Made by a program: the position numbers and the translations under genes. The notes beneath the pieces are model-generated. The model saw nothing but the letters and a program-made list of their open reading frames with translations. It was not told where the DNA came from and did not search any database. A stretch of 5,903 nt of DNA from Coriobacteriales bacterium (GTDB taxonomy: Bacteria; Actinomycetota; Coriobacteriia; Coriobacteriales; UBA8131): assembly GCA_031254905.1 (NCBI GenBank), contig JAIRTN010000128.1:1-5903 (forward strand). The letters run 5' to 3'. The stretch's first letter is position 1; every line of letters begins with the position of its first letter. This document shows, in pieces, positions 5,866 to 5,903 of this stretch.

Positions 5866-5903
5866 TTGTTCCGTGAGCGAACGTAGGAGGGCAGAATCGC
5901 GGC

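Noticed and set aside
5631..5876. Plus-strand open frame running from rpoD into its upstream region
   Set aside because: It crosses the rpoD start and promoter, and the part outside rpoD is only about 38 codons with no recognisable content.
5884..5890. TAGGAGG as a ribosome site for a divergent gene
   Set aside because: No ATG, GTG or TTG occurs in the 13 bases that remain before the window ends, so a start cannot be supported.
5866..5903. Possible tRNA 3' part on the minus strand because of a GTTC sequence
   Set aside because: The T-loop consensus and matching stems are missing.

Overview
The window is an ordinary-looking bacterial chromosomal segment with moderately high GC and four protein genes that nearly fill it. 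Three genes run on the plus strand. The fourth, the primary sigma factor gene, runs convergently on the minus strand. There is no mobile element, CRISPR array, rRNA or recognisable tRNA. GC-rich codon use, TTG and GTG starts, a divergent EF-G paralogue and the sigma factor architecture fit an actinobacterial-type lineage, perhaps an anaerobic Coriobacteriia-like one. This is inference from memory of these families, not a database result.

Positions 1-102 hold what may be the tail of an upstream terminator, a candidate extended -10 promoter (TGTTATAGT) and a leader with two perfect small hairpins before a strong Shine-Dalgarno sequence. The first gene (TTG start at 103, stop at 2169) encodes a five-domain EF-G-like translational GTPase. 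Its GTPase motifs depart from canonical EF-G at key positions: DTSGS instead of DTPGH, and NHID instead of NKxD. It is probably a specialised EF-G paralogue rather than the housekeeping translocase. After a 62-nt gap containing a stem-loop comes a membrane protein (2232-3116) with an N-terminal ferritin-like di-iron domain fused to a VIT1/CCC1 iron/manganese transporter domain, resembling MbfA-type iron exporters. It overlaps by ATGA with an ArsB/NhaD-superfamily ion permease (3113-4384), so those two are probably translationally coupled and may act together in metal or ion homeostasis. Whether the EF-G-like gene belongs to the same transcript is plausible from spacing but unproven.

A 27-bp convergent gap with a short hairpin separates the permease from rpoD/sigA (5761 down to 4412). 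This gene encodes a 449-residue primary sigma factor with all conserved regions, including region 1.1. Its upstream region (5762-5903) is the most structured non-coding DNA in the window. It has a TATACT -10 lying inside a perfect 13-bp palindrome, a second perfect 13-bp palindrome sharing three bases with the first, a short dyad over the weak -35, and three related decamers spaced 11-12 bp further upstream. This suggests a regulated and possibly bidirectional promoter. Positions 5801-5903 contain no gene I can support, and the dnaG gene that often precedes rpoD is not seen in the window.
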